Under the pieces are notes generated by a model. The model worked only from the letters and a program-made list of their open reading frames with translations. It did no database searches and was not told the DNA's origin. Shown piece by piece: positions 27,123 through 36,633 of a stretch of 64,000 nucleotides of DNA. Origin of the DNA: Butyrivibrio proteoclasticus P6B7 (GTDB lineage: Bacteria; Bacillota; Clostridia; Lachnospirales; Lachnospiraceae); the NCBI RefSeq assembly GCF_000622085.1, contig NZ_JHWL01000005.1, positions 124,001 to 188,000 of the forward strand. Direction: 5' to 3'. Each line of letters starts with the position of its first letter. Positions within the stretch are counted from its first letter, which is position 1. The translations under genes and the position numbers were made by a program.

Positions 27123-27770
27123 TCAATTGGTCTTACGGATGTGCTTACTCTTCTCTGCCGCGTCAAGGACATCTGGTGTTGAACCTGTGTCGCTGACCTT
27201 ACCTGTAGACTCGCATCTAACTGTAACACGGTTAGCTCCGCCTATTGTACAGGTAAAAAGAGTAAGATCCCATTCGCCAGCTTCCATTTCCTCTACATCG
27301 TAGGAACCTAAGGTCTCGATGTTAGCTACCTGGAAGTAAAAGCTCTTTCCATTCATGTCAGTAACAATAACCTCATCTCCTGTAGAAAGCTGATTGAGGT
27401 TACCAAAGTGCTCTGAATAGTTGTGACCTGCAATAATAAGGTCATTCTCATATACAGAGCCCTTATATCTGCAGACTGAAAGCTTAGCGTTCTCACTTGC
27501 CCACTCACTCTGGATTGGGAGAAGGAGTCCAAGAGAAGGTATCTCAACAGTGCCTACAAAGCTGTGACCATCCACATCAACCACTGGCATATCACCGCTT
27601 TCCTGCGCCATTACTGCGCTTGGCATCTGCATGATAACGCCTTCAAGCATCTGATCTGAAGATTCTCCTGCCTCAGCGCTTTCGTTGAAGTTGTGCCTAA
27701 CCAAAAGTGCAGCCATAACGATAAGAGCTGCGCCCACGATCATATAAATGTATCCTGAAAATTTTTTCAT
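27123..27770 (-). CDS. Sortase, second of the pilus operon (class D-like)
   Basis: 215 residues. N-terminal membrane anchor (about 5-25), then the sortase barrel: catalytic His in IAGHNYSEHFG, catalytic Cys in LFTCTIGG and Arg in RVTVRC. The size and sequence resemble small class D-type or housekeeping-like sortases more than the pilus-specific class C enzyme two genes upstream. It may anchor the finished pilus to peptidoglycan. The last gene of the operon, downstream of a hairpin that could reduce its expression. Confidence 0.88.
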   Translation of the reverse strand: MKKFSGYIYMIVGAALIVMAALLVRHNFNESAEAGESSDQMLEGVIMQMPSAVMAQESGDMPVVDVDGHSFVGTVEIPSLGLLLPIQSEWASENAKLSVCRYKGSVYENDLIIAGHNYSEHFGNLNQLSTGDEVIVTDMNGKSFYFQVANIETLGSYDVEEMEAGEWDLTLFTCTIGGANRVTVRCESTGKVSDTGSTPDVLDAAEKSKHIRKTN

Positions 27771-27782
27771 CTTTTAATACCT

Positions 27783-27813
27783 ATACCCCATGAAATAGCA
27801 TTCCATGGGGTAT
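27783..27813 (-). other. Intercistronic hairpin between pilin and sortase genes
   Basis: ATACCCCATG / CATGGGGTAT arms with an 11-base loop and no T-run. Likely a processing or stabilising stem. Confidence 0.5.
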
Positions 27814-27827
27814 TATGAATCAAGTCA

Positions 27828-28913
27828 TTATGCGTTCTTCATGTTCTTCCTAAAGCCCTTGATGATAAGGAAAAGACCTGCAATCACAAGGATTGGAAGT
27901 GGCCACCAAAGCTGACCTGTCTGAGGAAGTCTTCTTGCACCAAGTACTGCTGGAAGATCCCTTATTGCTCCAAGTACATCTGGAAGATCTGGAAGTCCTG
28001 GTTCGTCTGGCTCATGTGGCTCATCTGGTGTATCTGGAGTATCTGGTGTATCAGGTGGATTGTAAGAGTTAGTGATGAAATACTCGCCACCATTCTCTGT
28101 AAGTGATACTGAGTAAGTAAGTGTTGCATCTATATGCTCAGCAAAGGTCCACTTATAGCTTCCAACATATTCCCACTCGTAAGTCCAGTTATTATCTGAA
28201 CTAAGAGTAACTGTCTGATAAAGCTCCCCATCTCTGTAGATATCCACTGTAATAGAAGAAGGTCTCTGGTTCTCATATCCTGAATCTGACCATCTCTTGT
28301 TGAGTAAGTAGTGGTTCTTAATCTTTTCTTTTTTCTCACACTTAGCACGACCTGCTACTGTGTATACCGGGTTGACCCATTCATCATTCTCATCAAGACC
28401 TGGAACAGCGATGAGGAAAGAATTGAAAGTATATGTACAATCCTCTTCTTCAACTGTATTAGTCTTAACAAGATAGATACCAAGCTCTAAGTTAGTAAAA
28501 TGTGCCTCTCCCTTTTCGTTAGTTGTAACTGTAGCGTCAGGAGAAACGTTATTGTAAAGGATATAGCCCTCTACAAGATTCTTAACCTTGTACCAGTCAG
28601 AAGCTTCACTCATCTGGTCTGAATCTGTAATTGTATTAAGATCCTTAACAGGGAAGCTGTCATATGGTGTTAAAAGAGAATACACACCAGTACTTGTTAC
28701 GCTGGCAATTCTATAAGCATACACCTGTAATCCGGAAAAGATCTTAGTGGTATTGGCATCCTCTTCATACTGGTAAACGATTGTCATCTCACCCTTTTGG
28801 TTAAGGTCAATCTCACCTCTTGCAAAAGAAGTAAATGAGAATCCAGTAATCATGAGTGCAAAGCTCATAATCGCCATCATTATTCGTTTTAGAATAATAT
28901 TTGTCTTGTTCAT
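27828..28913 (-). CDS. Minor pilin / base subunit with RLPQTG sorting signal
   Basis: 361 residues. Signal peptide (to about residue 32, FASARG-type end at SFAR), two Cna-B-like domains (the second containing LLNKRWSDSG and SITVDIYRDGELYQTV), a Pro/Asp-rich stalk (repeated PDTPD) and a C-terminal RLPQTG motif, hydrophobic span and Lys/Arg tail. Sortase joins the Thr to a pilin lysine or to cell-wall cross-bridge. The stalk suits a wall-proximal base pilin. The gene lies between two sortase genes. Confidence 0.9.
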   Translation of the reverse strand: MNKTNIILKRIMMAIMSFALMITGFSFTSFARGEIDLNQKGEMTIVYQYEEDANTTKIFSGLQVYAYRIASVTSTGVYSLLTPYDSFPVKDLNTITDSDQMSEASDWYKVKNLVEGYILYNNVSPDATVTTNEKGEAHFTNLELGIYLVKTNTVEEEDCTYTFNSFLIAVPGLDENDEWVNPVYTVAGRAKCEKKEKIKNHYLLNKRWSDSGYENQRPSSITVDIYRDGELYQTVTLSSDNNWTYEWEYVGSYKWTFAEHIDATLTYSVSLTENGGEYFITNSYNPPDTPDTPDTPDEPHEPDEPGLPDLPDVLGAIRDLPAVLGARRLPQTGQLWWPLPILVIAGLFLIIKGFRKNMKNA

Positions 28914-28954
28914 AAATATTTCCTCGTATAAAGCCTACAGCTTTATATTACTGC

Positions 28955-29806
28955 TTATTTCCTTTTTCGCAACTTCTTAACAAACTTAGAAGTCATTATT
29001 ATATATATGATGAGTGCAAGTACCAGTAAAGGTCCTGCAATAAATGGCACAATAAGAAGTGTATTATATCTTGTTGCGTCCGCTGGTACTATCAGCTTAG
29101 TCTCTTCACTATAATCAACACGCTTTGCTCTTACTAGGAGCCTGTGAGTGTTAACACCGTATGGTGTACAGGTCACAAGCGTGACATATTCTTTGTCATC
29201 AACGATTGCCAGTGAATTTACTTCCTCAGGAAGAACGATATTGATCTGATCTATCTGATAAGCAAAGGTCTGGTCCAATATGTGTAATAAAAATGTATCT
29301 CCCACTATCATCTGGTCAAGATCACTGAATAGCTTAGAGGATGGGAGGCCTCTGTGTCCTGATAAAACTGCATGTGTATTGTTTGTTCCTGTTGGGAATG
29401 AAGTTCCTTCCAGGTGTCCAATACCTACCTGAAGAACAGACTCTTCTGTTCCGTGATAGATTGGAAGGCTGACGCCTATGTTCTCTATCTCAATATATCC
29501 CATTATACCTGTTCCTGTAGGATCAAGTATACTGTTGTACTTTTCAAGTTCCTCCTCTGTCAAAGAGAAGTTAAGTGGCTTCTGGGCCAGCTCTTCGTTG
29601 TACTCATAAGCTGCCTGCCAAAATGCTGTGTAATCCTCTTCAGGAATTGATGCAAGCATTTCCTGATAGTTAGAAATCGCTTTTGACTGATGTTTGGAGT
29701 TGATATAGTTACTAACTGAAGGATACAAAAAAATGCTGATTCCAACGAGAAAAATAAGGGCAAATATTATATTTGGTATCTGTTTTTTTAATTTCTTTTT
29801 ATTCAT
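28955..29806 (-). CDS. Class C pilus-assembly sortase
   Basis: 283 residues. N-terminal span (about 10-30) and a second C-terminal span (about 250-272) with a basic tail, the two-anchor layout typical of class C sortases. The catalytic His is in VLSGHRGLPSS, Cys in TLVTCTPYG and Arg in THRLLVRAKR. A lid-like DPT (SILDPTGTG) precedes the barrel, as in pilus sortases. It polymerises the LPSTGG backbone pilin. Encoded directly after the backbone gene, beyond a strong hairpin. Confidence 0.93.
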   Translation of the reverse strand: MNKKKLKKQIPNIIFALIFLVGISIFLYPSVSNYINSKHQSKAISNYQEMLASIPEEDYTAFWQAAYEYNEELAQKPLNFSLTEEELEKYNSILDPTGTGIMGYIEIENIGVSLPIYHGTEESVLQVGIGHLEGTSFPTGTNNTHAVLSGHRGLPSSKLFSDLDQMIVGDTFLLHILDQTFAYQIDQINIVLPEEVNSLAIVDDKEYVTLVTCTPYGVNTHRLLVRAKRVDYSEETKLIVPADATRYNTLLIVPFIAGPLLVLALIIYIIMTSKFVKKLRKRK

Positions 29807-29851
29807 CCCATTTTCCTAGATTGGATCCATAAAGGGTTCTTTGAATCATAT

Positions 29852-29885
29852 CTGTACTTCCCGGAGAAACCTCCGGGAAATACAG
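29852..29885 (-). other. Strong hairpin after the backbone pilin gene
   Basis: Fifteen-base arms (CTGTATTTCCCGGAG / CTCCGGGAAGTACAG, one mismatch) with loop GTTT and no U-run. It probably stabilises the abundant pilin mRNA and lowers the sortase genes downstream. Confidence 0.65.
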
Positions 29886-29953
29886 TTGGTTTCTATAGAT
29901 AAGAAACAAGATTCAAATAAAAACTAAACTACTTTGAAACCTATAATTCTTAA

Positions 29954-31393
29954 TTACTCAACATCAGCTTTTCTACGAAGAATGAAGAAAGCGATTGCTG
30001 CTACTACAAGTACACCACCAACGATGTAGAAGATTGTTGTACCAATTCCACCTGTTGAAGGAAGAAGTGATCCTGTGCTATCCTCAACCTTTGCAACATA
30101 AGCCTCTGAAGTTGTTGATGTCTCAGGAATTGTAACTGCCTTAGCGTGCTGGTACTCTGTTCCCTTTGAATCTGTTGCATCTGTAGCAAGAAGGTTATAT
30201 CCAGCTGGAGCCTTTGTCTCAACAAGGATATATGTCTCTGTATCAAGACCATTGATTCTGATTGCCTTGTCAGCAAGTGTCTTAATTATTGTCTCTGAAC
30301 CATTAGGATCAACTGTGTATGTGTAACCATCAGCTGAAACTGAGAATGTAAGCTTTGAACCATCTGTGTTCTTGTACATCTCGAACTCAGCGCCATCAAG
30401 AACAGTTGTTGTTCCCTCAGCAACCTTTAAAAGATCCATTGGGTATGTCTTTGTAAGTGTCTCTTTGTGTGTTGTCTCTGAATCGTTACCATACTTAAGG
30501 TAAGCTTCGTTCTTGTTTGTTCCTGTGTAGATCTCAGCGTCTGTGTTAACTACTGCCTTATATGTAACTGTGCAAACTGTATCCTTTGTAGGAACTGCTG
30601 TGAACTTAATGCTGAATTCTGTTGAACCATCAGCGTTCTTTGTTACAACTGGAGCATCGTGAGCAACCTCACCGTTTGTGAATGAATACTCAAATGAATC
30701 CTCAACAAGTGTAAGACCCTTTGTCATCTTATCGACGATCACATAGTTCTCACCGTTTGCCTTAAGATCAGCATCGATTGTGAAAAGAACTGTCTCACCG
30801 ATCTGAGCGCTGTTCTCTGAAAGCTTTGTCTCGCCTGTTGAATTCTCTGTTACAGTCTTGTCAAGGTTAGGAACGTCCTGCTTATCCTTAACTTCTGCGA
30901 AAGGAGCTGTTGTATCAACAGTAACTACTGCACCAAGTGAAGAATCGATTACATAGTAACCATACTCAAGATTATTGATTGTAATTTTCTGCTCTTTCTC
31001 TTCGCCTGTAGCTGTTTCTGTTCCATCAGGCTCAATGCCATTAGCCTTAGCAAATGCAAGAACTTCCTGACCGAAAGCTGCTGCGTCAGCATCTGTCTTG
31101 ATTGCTGATACATCAAGAATATCGTTGTCGCCTACTGTGAAGTATGAGCTTGTGAAATTCTTTTCAGCAAACTTAGCTGCAAGCTTGTAAACACCGCCGT
31201 TAAACTTGCCATCTGCATTTGTGCCCTCAGCCTCTGCAACCACGAAATCAAATACGCGGTATGCATTGTATTCCTGGCCTTTTCTGGCATTAGAAATTGT
31301 GATGCTTCCGTCTGCTGCGAAAGCTGTGATGCTTGCTCCAAGTACCATGATTGATACGAGGAGTCCCATGATTAGTTTCTTAATTCCTTTCAT
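29954..31393 (-). CDS. Backbone pilin, nested in the fused frame with its own start
   Basis: 479 residues if initiated at 31393, where AGGAGAGG lies a few bases upstream of ATG. Signal peptide (KKLIMGLLVSIMVLGASITAFA), then isopeptide-linked pilin domains: the pilin-motif lysine in NLDKTV, a DLLKVAEGTTTVLDGAEF Cna-B start and E-box YILVETKAPAGY, ending LPSTGG, span and RRKADVE. This is the SpaH/EbpC-type major subunit that the class C sortase links into a shaft. Translation from the internal site would give a normal pilin even though the frame is open to the adhesin. Confidence 0.85.
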   Translation of the reverse strand: MKGIKKLIMGLLVSIMVLGASITAFAADGSITISNARKGQEYNAYRVFDFVVAEAEGTNADGKFNGGVYKLAAKFAEKNFTSSYFTVGDNDILDVSAIKTDADAAAFGQEVLAFAKANGIEPDGTETATGEEKEQKITINNLEYGYYVIDSSLGAVVTVDTTAPFAEVKDKQDVPNLDKTVTENSTGETKLSENSAQIGETVLFTIDADLKANGENYVIVDKMTKGLTLVEDSFEYSFTNGEVAHDAPVVTKNADGSTEFSIKFTAVPTKDTVCTVTYKAVVNTDAEIYTGTNKNEAYLKYGNDSETTHKETLTKTYPMDLLKVAEGTTTVLDGAEFEMYKNTDGSKLTFSVSADGYTYTVDPNGSETIIKTLADKAIRINGLDTETYILVETKAPAGYNLLATDATDSKGTEYQHAKAVTIPETSTTSEAYVAKVEDSTGSLLPSTGGIGTTIFYIVGGVLVVAAIAFFILRRKADVE

Positions 31394-34300
31394 TGTCCTC
31401 TCCTTTTGAATCTTGTTGTTTTTGTCTTTATTTATATAGGCGAAAGCTCCGCCAAATAAAGCTAAGATAATAAGTAACAAACCGAGTGTTGTAAATGGCT
31501 TATCACCAATTCCTCCAGTAGAAGGAAGCATGTTGGTGTTGAATGCTCTGTTAGTAACCTTTACAGCGCCGTAGCTCTTTCCGTCACCTCCAAGAGTCAT
31601 TACATAACCTGTATCCTTAACACTCTCACCGCCAACTGTGATCTTATCCTGTGAGTTAGCGTTATATTCAACACCGTTGTAGTAATATCTGACAGAATAT
31701 GTAGCAACATAATCATCTGTCTCTTTTACGGTGTAAACATACTTAGTTCCGTTTTCATCTGATACTGGAAGACCAGTAACTTCCTGCTGCCAGTTATTAT
31801 CTCCTGAAAGCTGAACTGAACCGTAAACTGTCCATTCTGAGCTGTTCTCAGGTCTCTGCCAGATGTAAAGTGTCAGAGATGTGTGACCATCGAAGTCTTC
31901 ATTGCCGTTAGCATCAAGCCAAACCTTTGAAACTGAAAGGTTACCTGATATTGAGTTGTTAAAGGCAACATTCTCAACTCCGCCCTTGCTGTAGCTTACT
32001 ATGAACTCATTGGCTTCAAGATCAACTGTATCTGGATCTGCACCAAGATGAAGCTCGCAAGTAGCAAGGATGTTGTTAAAGTTCTCATCATCTGAGTAAT
32101 AAACGTCAGCACCAAGATAATAGAAGTCTTCTCTAAGTGTTGTATCTGATGTGTACTTCTCTGGGTTAGACATGTTAGCACGTGTATAAGTCTTATTGAA
32201 CTGTGTGTATTTCTTGGATACAACGATCTTAACGTAGTACACTGTTGTATCGTAGCTTACACTGTCTATTCCAGTGTTAACCTCAGTTATCTTGTAGTAA
32301 TAAGTTCCTTCAAATCTAAATGGTATAGAAGCAAACTTGGCAACTGCTGTGTACTTACCATCTGCATAAGTAGCATCTGCCTTAGTAAGTGTTACTGTAT
32401 CCTCAACGTGGGACTCGTAGGTATGCTTAGTCACATTGTTCTCAACATAAGTGCTGGTTACATTTGTAACTGTAGGCATTGGCTGAGACTTAAGTGTCAC
32501 ACCATTTCCTTCAGATGAAGTTGCTGTATAACCAGCAGGCTCAATCTTGAAGGTAAATTCCATATCATCAGTCCATGTTCCACCAGAGAAGTTCTTGGTT
32601 ATCTGGATAGGACCAACAGGAATGCTGTAGTAGTTACATACCTGAACTGTCTGGGTATGAGTTGTATTTCCAACCTCTGCAGATCCAACCTTAACGTAGT
32701 TAGGTCCCTGATCAAGGTGATTAGGAATATCTACTGAGAATACTGCTCTAAGGTTCTGTCCGCCGTATCCGTATTTATCCTCACCTGACTCGTTATCCAC
32801 AGTTACATCGTACTTTGTAACACGAGAAAGGTTTGTCTCTTCAATAGGCGTACTTGTGTTGGTTGATGGGTTGTACTCAAGTGTAAGACCATCTGCAACC
32901 TCATCTACTGTATATGTACCAGCTGGAATACCAATAATAGTCCACTGTGCACTCTGGTTATAAACAACTGTATATCTGTTGCCTGTATCCTTGTGAGAAG
33001 CGTCATACTCAACTGCCTCTCCCTTATCTCCGGCATGTCCTGTAAAGCCCTTAAATACAATGTAGTTACCAGTTGCATTATTGGTGATACGGAACATAAC
33101 GTTTGATAAAAGAGCTGTTCCTGTATTATCTCTTACAAAGCCTGAACCAAAGTCGTTAACAACCATCTTGTGGATACGAAGATCTCCACCACCTGTGTTG
33201 TAAAAAGCAATCTCGTCCTGGTTGGCGATTACATGGTTTGCTCTGCTGCTTCCTGTTACTGCATCTACAAGAACATCCTTGCAAGTCTCAAAGAAAGCAG
33301 AATTTTCAATGTTAGTTAAAAGTTTCTGATCGTTATCATTCTTACCAGTCTCAGATTCAGCCTTAAACTTCATGTACATGATTGACTGATTGTCTTTACC
33401 TGGGTTCTTGATTCTTACAATGATGTAATCCTTATCCTTCTTGGTTGTTACACCACTACTCTTTTCAGTAATATCATTCTCAGTAATTACAAGGATAATA
33501 TTTGGTACATCCTTATCCTTCTCCTTAATATTAGTGATGAAGTTACCATCATAATCAAAGGTATAAGAAATGTTTGATCCATCATTAGTAAGGTTCTCAG
33601 TAAGGATTGCAAGCTTTCCATCACTCTTAAGGTATCTTACTGTGAAGTTAAACTTAAGCTCTCCTGGATCTCCGCCATTTAAGTACTTCTTAAGAGCAAT
33701 TCCAAGAACACCTTCATAAGTGGTGTTGTTAAATACCGGAATGTTGTCTCCGTCTATGTTAACACGGGTTGTGCAAGCCTCATCTGTGTAGTATTCAGGA
33801 GTACTTACTCTGTAATATGTTGAGCTTGTGTGGTTGTTCTGCTTGTCTATAGAAACAGTAACCTTAGCATAGTACTCAGTGGTATCAGGTACATAAGCAT
33901 TACCTGCTGTATCTGTTGTTCCCTGAGTCTCAACAATCTTATAAACAAAGCTCTCTGTTGCTCCAACACTGTTAATAGAAACGTACTGATAATTAGAACT
34001 TGTATTACCAGTGCTTCCACCATAAGTGATTGGTGTAAATACAACGTTGTGAGGTGTCTGGCTGTCGTTAAATACTGTCTCAACTTCTTTCCAGCCACCC
34101 TCTACTGAAGAATCCTGCTTGTAAAGAGTGAACTTGAAGCCATCAACTGTTGAAGCCTCACCATTTATGTTCTTATAAGCCTGGAACTGAGCTGTTCCAC
34201 TAATCTGCTTAACATTTGTGTATGTGTTGTGCCACTCACCTGATCCAATGAATACACCAGGGAATGCAAGCCATCCTGAACTTGTTGCATTGTTGTACCA

Positions 34301-36592
34301 GTTGGCATCTGTCTGTCCAGAGATGCATACACCTGTCTGAGGGCCATCACAGTATACTGCGTTAGCATTTATATAGTTCCAGATAAGTGACTGAGTAATG
34401 TGGTTGTAGCTGCTTGAGTTTGAAATTGTATCTGTATCCTTAAGCTCGCCACCGTCAACACTTACAAGGAACTTCTGTCTGTGGATAGCTCCGGATGCTG
34501 TTACGTTAAATACGATTGTCTGATCAGAATCCTTATAAATGCAAAGCTTTCCAGCTTCGTTGATATTGTTCATATCGTTCTGATTAAGTGTTACGTAATA
34601 GGTTCCAGCTCCATAACCTCTTGTATTAACCACATACTTGCCTATAGTTTCATCATACTTTAATGAAGCATTGTCTTTTCTGCTGGCAAGATCCTTGGAT
34701 GCGCTCCTAATGTAGTTCATCATGTCATCAACTATGTTGTAGAGCTCACCAAATGAATATCCTGAATCAAACTTAAGGTATGTTGCACCTGAAGAGTGTG
34801 ATACAAACTGCTGGAACTCAACAGGAGTAATAAAGTATGCTGGGAATCCCTTAAGCTGGAATGAACCCTGTGAAATAGCTGCTGCAATAAATGTCTGCTC
34901 AGCAATATTAGTAAGGTCATTACCATCCTGGGCCTGAGCCACAAGATTCATTGTTGCAAAGTTTGTCTCTGACTCTTTTAAGTTAAGGTAGTTAGAAACA
35001 ATACCAAAGTTAACTGCATCACCGAGAACTGTCTCAAATGTATCTGTCCCAGCCTCGTGGTTCTGATATACAGTAACTGCGAAAATTGAGAAGCTGTCTA
35101 CGCTATATTCAATCTTCTCAGTGCTAGTAACTTCACATGTAGCATCTGTAAGGGTCTTAACCTCGATATCGCTTGCTGTGATATCTGTTGCCTCTACAGT
35201 ACTTGTGATCTCAGAAGACTCTTTTACCTCTTCCTTGATAGGAAGGTGAACTACTGCAATCTCTTCCTCTGATAAAACTGAAAGCTCGTTAGTAAGCTGC
35301 TTTTCCTTAAATTCAATACTGATGCTTACTGCACCCTCTGCTGGCTCAACCTCTTCGCCTTCGTACATGAATGCGATGTCATACATAAGAGTATTTTCAT
35401 CTGTGTACTCTGCTGCTGAATCAAAACCTGCATCATCGGCAATTGCCTGTGCATTATCATTAAGGGCGCCAAGATAAGCGTCGTAGTTGTATCCGTTTGT
35501 ATCTGCTGTGATCTTAGTTACTACAAGCTCTGCATCCTCTGGAATAGCACCAGGAATCTGAAGCTTGGCAGTGATGCTAACATCACCGTCAGAGTATACA
35601 TACTCAGTCTGATCTCCCATGGAGTAAACAAACTTGATAACTGTATCCTCTTCAAATCTTGTATAGTTCTCTCCGTCAGTTGTGTAAGAATAAACTGTAA
35701 CGAAGCTTGTCTCTGTCTCGTTTGTGTTCTCAGCACTTGCTGAAGCTGAGTCTGTTTCCTCTTCTGAATTCTTAGAAGAAACGCCTTCCACTGTCTCTTT
35801 CTTGATAGCTGTGATTACCTTGCTGTCAACTGTTGCCTTTACATATGAATAAGTAACTGTCTTGAAAGAACCTGTCTTAACCTTAACGTTGTCATATGGA
35901 GCATTATCTACATCATCAAGAACGAGGACTTCCCCAAATTCTGGAAGTTCAATGTCTGAATACTTGTCTGGATCTATCTCTTCTCCGAACTCATCGATGA
36001 TTGTTGCTGAAAGAGAAACCTCTTTTACAACCTCGAGATTTTTATCCTCTGTAGAAGCAAGGCTGCTTGCATCACTGGAAGCATCGCTACTTGCATCGCT
36101 GCTAGCGCTTGATGCTGCATCTGAAGCCTCTTCCTCATCAGAAGCACCTGTTGTGCTGGCTGATGAACTGTCCGCTGTGTTCTCCTTGCTGCCTTCCTCT
36201 GAATCACCGGAACCATTCTCTGTATCGCCAGCGTCATCGGCATTTCCATCATCGCCGTTTCCGCCTTCATCGCCAGATACGTAGTCTCCCTGATTATCAC
36301 CAGAATTATCTCCATTGTCGCCATCACCGTTGTTGTCATCGTTATTCTGCTGCTCTTTTTCAGCCTGCATCTGTTCAATAAGTCCCTGCTCGAAGTCGCT
36401 GTCTGCGGTCTCAAGTACAATGCCAAGGGCCTGAGCTCCTTCCTCTGTCATAGCAGTAGCTGGTTTATTCAGGATGTACAGTGTAACTGTTCCTGTAAAA
36501 AGAGAAATGCACATAGCGAAAGCAAGCCATTTTTTGTATCTGCTGTGCTTCTTTATGTAATTTTCTGCGCGATTCTCATCAACTTTGCGCAT
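29954..36592 (-). CDS. Giant pilus adhesin fused in frame to backbone pilin (2,212-residue reading frame)
   Basis: The frame runs without a stop from ATG 36592 (behind GAGGTG) to 29954. Part one (about 1-1733): signal anchor (about 22-46), a low-complexity Asn/Asp/Gly then Ser/Ala/Asp stretch, a non-repetitive adhesin region, several Cna-B/FctA-like isopeptide domains and MLPSTGG with span and Lys tail. Part two (from the Met at 31393): a second signal peptide, pilin domains and LPSTGG. The first sorting signal is followed by no stop codon, only YINKDKNNKIQKERT and then the second gene's Met. A TAA sits one frame over at 31435, so a one-base change could have caused the fusion. The first part should be the tip adhesin. 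Confidence 0.8.
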   Translation of the reverse strand: MRKVDENRAENYIKKHSRYKKWLAFAMCISLFTGTVTLYILNKPATAMTEEGAQALGIVLETADSDFEQGLIEQMQAEKEQQNNDDNNGDGDNGDNSGDNQGDYVSGDEGGNGDDGNADDAGDTENGSGDSEEGSKENTADSSSASTTGASDEEEASDAASSASSDASSDASSDASSLASTEDKNLEVVKEVSLSATIIDEFGEEIDPDKYSDIELPEFGEVLVLDDVDNAPYDNVKVKTGSFKTVTYSYVKATVDSKVITAIKKETVEGVSSKNSEEETDSASASAENTNETETSFVTVYSYTTDGENYTRFEEDTVIKFVYSMGDQTEYVYSDGDVSITAKLQIPGAIPEDAELVVTKITADTNGYNYDAYLGALNDNAQAIADDAGFDSAAEYTDENTLMYDIAFMYEGEEVEPAEGAVSISIEFKEKQLTNELSVLSEEEIAVVHLPIKEEVKESSEITSTVEATDITASDIEVKTLTDATCEVTSTEKIEYSVDSFSIFAVTVYQNHEAGTDTFETVLGDAVNFGIVSNYLNLKESETNFATMNLVAQAQDGNDLTNIAEQTFIAAAISQGSFQLKGFPAYFITPVEFQQFVSHSSGATYLKFDSGYSFGELYNIVDDMMNYIRSASKDLASRKDNASLKYDETIGKYVVNTRGYGAGTYYVTLNQNDMNNINEAGKLCIYKDSDQTIVFNVTASGAIHRQKFLVSVDGGELKDTDTISNSSSYNHITQSLIWNYINANAVYCDGPQTGVCISGQTDANWYNNATSSGWLAFPGVFIGSGEWHNTYTNVKQISGTAQFQAYKNINGEASTVDGFKFTLYKQDSSVEGGWKEVETVFNDSQTPHNVVFTPITYGGSTGNTSSNYQYVSINSVGATESFVYKIVETQGTTDTAGNAYVPDTTEYYAKVTVSIDKQNNHTSSTYYRVSTPEYYTDEACTTRVNIDGDNIPVFNNTTYEGVLGIALKKYLNGGDPGELKFNFTVRYLKSDGKLAILTENLTNDGSNISYTFDYDGNFITNIKEKDKDVPNIILVITENDITEKSSGVTTKKDKDYIIVRIKNPGKDNQSIMYMKFKAESETGKNDNDQKLLTNIENSAFFETCKDVLVDAVTGSSRANHVIANQDEIAFYNTGGGDLRIHKMVVNDFGSGFVRDNTGTALLSNVMFRITNNATGNYIVFKGFTGHAGDKGEAVEYDASHKDTGNRYTVVYNQSAQWTIIGIPAGTYTVDEVADGLTLEYNPSTNTSTPIEETNLSRVTKYDVTVDNESGEDKYGYGGQNLRAVFSVDIPNHLDQGPNYVKVGSAEVGNTTHTQTVQVCNYYSIPVGPIQITKNFSGGTWTDDMEFTFKIEPAGYTATSSEGNGVTLKSQPMPTVTNVTSTYVENNVTKHTYESHVEDTVTLTKADATYADGKYTAVAKFASIPFRFEGTYYYKITEVNTGIDSVSYDTTVYYVKIVVSKKYTQFNKTYTRANMSNPEKYTSDTTLREDFYYLGADVYYSDDENFNNILATCELHLGADPDTVDLEANEFIVSYSKGGVENVAFNNSISGNLSVSKVWLDANGNEDFDGHTSLTLYIWQRPENSSEWTVYGSVQLSGDNNWQQEVTGLPVSDENGTKYVYTVKETDDYVATYSVRYYYNGVEYNANSQDKITVGGESVKDTGYVMTLGGDGKSYGAVKVTNRAFNTNMLPSTGGIGDKPFTTLGLLLIILALFGGAFAYINKDKNNKIQKERTMKGIKKLIMGLLVSIMVLGASITAFAADGSITISNARKGQEYNAYRVFDFVVAEAEGTNADGKFNGGVYKLAAKFAEKNFTSSYFTVGDNDILDVSAIKTDADAAAFGQEVLAFAKANGIEPDGTETATGEEKEQKITINNLEYGYYVIDSSLGAVVTVDTTAPFAEVKDKQDVPNLDKTVTENSTGETKLSENSAQIGETVLFTIDADLKANGENYVIVDKMTKGLTLVEDSFEYSFTNGEVAHDAPVVTKNADGSTEFSIKFTAVPTKDTVCTVTYKAVVNTDAEIYTGTNKNEAYLKYGNDSETTHKETLTKTYPMDLLKVAEGTTTVLDGAEFEMYKNTDGSKLTFSVSADGYTYTVDPNGSETIIKTLADKAIRINGLDTETYILVETKAPAGYNLLATDATDSKGTEYQHAKAVTIPETSTTSEAYVAKVEDSTGSLLPSTGGIGTTIFYIVGGVLVVAAIAFFILRRKADVE

Positions 36593-36633
36593 GGTCAACA
36601 CCTCAATCTAAAACTATTATTTGAAACTTCTTA

